Source: Roseiarcus sp050012775
GTDB lineage: Bacteria; Pseudomonadota; Alphaproteobacteria; Rhizobiales; Beijerinckiaceae
Assembly: GCA_050012775.1 (NCBI GenBank)
Contig: JBEKGN010000003.1
Span: 124,001-188,000 of the forward strand
Length of the DNA: 64,000 nt
Direction of reading: 5' to 3'
In this document: piece after piece, positions 62,746 to 64,000 of the stretch
Layout of the letters: each line of letters opens with the position of its first letter
Position numbering within the stretch: the first letter of the stretch is position 1
Translations under genes and position numbers: made by a program
Notes under the pieces: model-generated
Told to the model about the DNA's origin: nothing
Databases searched by the model: none
Seen by the model: only the letters and a program-made list of their open reading frames with translations

Positions 62746-62961
62746 TTATTTCGTCTCCACTTGCGGTTCGCTCGGCCGATCCCCGGTCGCGGCCGCCAAT
62801 TTTGCGATCACGTCCTTGGCCGGCTCCGAACAGGGGATCGTCACGCCGCCGATGAGGTAGATGCTGCACTTCGTCGGCTCGGACGCGGCGATCGCGACGA
62901 CCTGATCGGGACGAACATAGTTGAAGCCGGCGAGCGCCTTCACCACCACGAAGTTGATCAT
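62746..62961 (-). CDS. Small conserved hypothetical protein between purL and bolA
   Basis: A 71-residue soluble protein beginning MINFVVVKALAGFNYVRPDQ, with a central beta-like segment (VVAIAASEPTKCSIYLIGGV), and no signal or membrane helix. Its ATG overlaps the purL stop (ATGA), and its stop lies 2 bp before bolA, so it is coupled to both. Family unknown to me; short proteins of this kind occur at the same place in related genomes. Function unknown. Confidence 0.75.
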   Translation of the reverse strand: MINFVVVKALAGFNYVRPDQVVAIAASEPTKCSIYLIGGVTIPCSEPAKDVIAKLAAATGDRPSEPQVETK

Positions 62962-64000
62962 GCCCGCTCTCCCCCAGGCCCGTCCATATAGGCGGGAAAC
63001 CACGATTCGAACGCCTCGACGAGCGCCGCGATTGCAAGCGGCGCCTCGCCGGGCAGATCGAGCGTCCGCCCGCCCGTCGTCCCCAGCCGCATCGCCGGGA
63101 CGCCGGCGCGGCGCGCCTCGGTAAGAAGCGCTTCGCAATCGTCGGGGCGCGCCGTCACGACATAGCGACCCTGGTCCTCGCCGAAGAAAAAGCCGTGCGC
63201 GGGGCCTTCGACCGCGCTTTCATCGATCGCGACGCCGATCCCGCCCGCCATCGCCATTTCCGCGAGCGCGACCGCGAGGCCGCCGTCCGAGAGATCGTGC
63301 ACGGCGCCGACCTTGGACCCGCGGATGAGCGAGAAGACGAATTCGCCGTTGCGCCGCTCGGCCGCGAGATCGACCGGCGGCGGCGCGCCCTCTTCGCGCC
63401 GCAGAATCGTCGCCAGCCAGGCCGAACGGCCGAGCCAGCTTGGGCTCCCGCCGATCAGCAGCACGGCGTCGCCTGCGCGCTTGAAGGCCAGCGTGGCGGC
63501 TTGCGCCACGTCAGCGACGAGCCCGACGCCGCCGATCGCCGGCGTCGGCGGAATGCCGACGCCCATGGTTTCGTTGTAGAGCGAGACGTTGCCGGAGACG
63601 ATGGGGAAGTCGAGCGCGCGCGCCGCCTCGCCGATGCCGGTGAGACAGCCGACGAACTGCCCCATCGCGTGGCGGTTTTCCGGGTTGCCGAAATTGAGAT
63701 TGTCGGTGAGCGCGAGCGGGCGCGCGCCGACCGCGATGAGATTGCGCCAGGCCTCGGCGACGGCCTGCCTGCCGCCCTCGACCGGGTCCGCCTCGCAATA
63801 GCGCTCGCTCGCGTCGGTCGTCAGCGCCAGGCCCTTCGGCCCGTCGCCGAGCCGCACCACCGCCGCGTCGCCGCCCGGACCTTCGATGGTGTTGCCGAGA
63901 ATCAGCGTGTCGTATTGCTCATAAACCCAGCGCTTGCCGCACAGATCCGGCGAAGCGAGGAGTTTCAGCAGCGCCTCGCGCGTCGACACCGGCGGCGCGA
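62958..64000 (-). CDS. purL: Phosphoribosylformylglycinamidine synthase subunit PurL, C-terminal part
   Basis: The 3' part (347 codons seen) of purL, which runs off the right edge. TDNLNFGNPENRHAMGQFVG and VSGNVSLYNETMGVGIPPTP are diagnostic of the FGAM synthase PurL subunit; VHDLSDGGLAVALAEMAM belongs to the second AIR-synthase-like ATP domain. It makes FGAM in purine synthesis together with PurQ and PurS. The first half, including the GTG at 63989, is internal; the true start is outside the window. Its stop overlaps the next small gene. Confidence 0.95.
   Translation of the reverse strand, partial: APPVSTREALLKLLASPDLCGKRWVYEQYDTLILGNTIEGPGGDAAVVRLGDGPKGLALTTDASERYCEADPVEGGRQAVAEAWRNLIAVGARPLALTDNLNFGNPENRHAMGQFVGCLTGIGEAARALDFPIVSGNVSLYNETMGVGIPPTPAIGGVGLVADVAQAATLAFKRAGDAVLLIGGSPSWLGRSAWLATILRREEGAPPPVDLAAERRNGEFVFSLIRGSKVGAVHDLSDGGLAVALAEMAMAGGIGVAIDESAVEGPAHGFFFGEDQGRYVVTARPDDCEALLTEARRAGVPAMRLGTTGGRTLDLPGEAPLAIAALVEAFESWFPAYMDGPGGERA

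Overview
The window is about 64 kb of very GC-rich chromosome (stop-free shadow frames occur everywhere) from an alphaproteobacterium, most likely a Hyphomicrobiales/Rhizobiales member. Pointers are an NdvA-type cyclic beta-glucan exporter, DUF2865 and extensin-like proteins, paired ABC-permease/arylesterase genes, a fused allantoinase/OHCU decarboxylase and REP-type palindromes typical of that order. A methanotroph-type genus (Methylocystaceae/Beijerinckiaceae) is possible, but nothing here proves it.

Layout. 1-2.1 kb: edge of an antitoxin-like gene, then a nickel/cobalt-type permease overlapping its DUF1007 periplasmic partner. 2.2-4 kb: extensin-like lipoprotein and a crotonase-fold protein. 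4.1-6.8 kb: purine catabolism, with an allantoinase-OHCU decarboxylase fusion overlapping guanine deaminase. 6.9-11.05 kb: an accessory stretch with a PD-(D/E)XK-like protein, two small unknown proteins, a small membrane protein, and several families of intergenic inverted repeats. 11-14.4 kb: orphan sensor kinase, GST, 3-hydroxyisobutyrate-dehydrogenase-like enzyme. 14.6-19.2 kb: DUF6165 gene beside a decayed glycosyltransferase, MobA, a Tat-exported TRAP-type binding protein, and an SLC5 symporter with its DUF3311 partner.

19.4-24.7 kb is the most coherent system: a TonB-dependent receptor, ExbB, ExbD, TonB and a small exported protein behind a promoter carrying two AT-rich dyads 22 bp apart. 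They look like Zur/Fur-family boxes, so this may be a self-powered, metal-repressed outer-membrane import system; the substrate is not known. 24.7-27.5 kb: a membrane-domain/carotenoid-isomerase-like oxidoreductase fusion divergent from a TetR regulator, with a perfect 6-3-6 dyad between them.

27.6-64 kb is mostly housekeeping: leuC, arfB, argH, a TlpA-like thioredoxin, ftsH, an acyl-CoA synthetase, a YbbA/YbbP-like ABC system divergent from tesA, purU, ndvA, msrB, hemH, a COG0523 GTPase with a WD40-like partner, an OYE-family reductase, a ceramide-glucosyltransferase-like enzyme, gltX, xseA, a membrane spermidine-synthase-fold protein, a class I amidotransferase, rplY, pth, bolA and the 3' part of purL. 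No rRNA, tRNA, CRISPR array, prophage or transposase was recognised.
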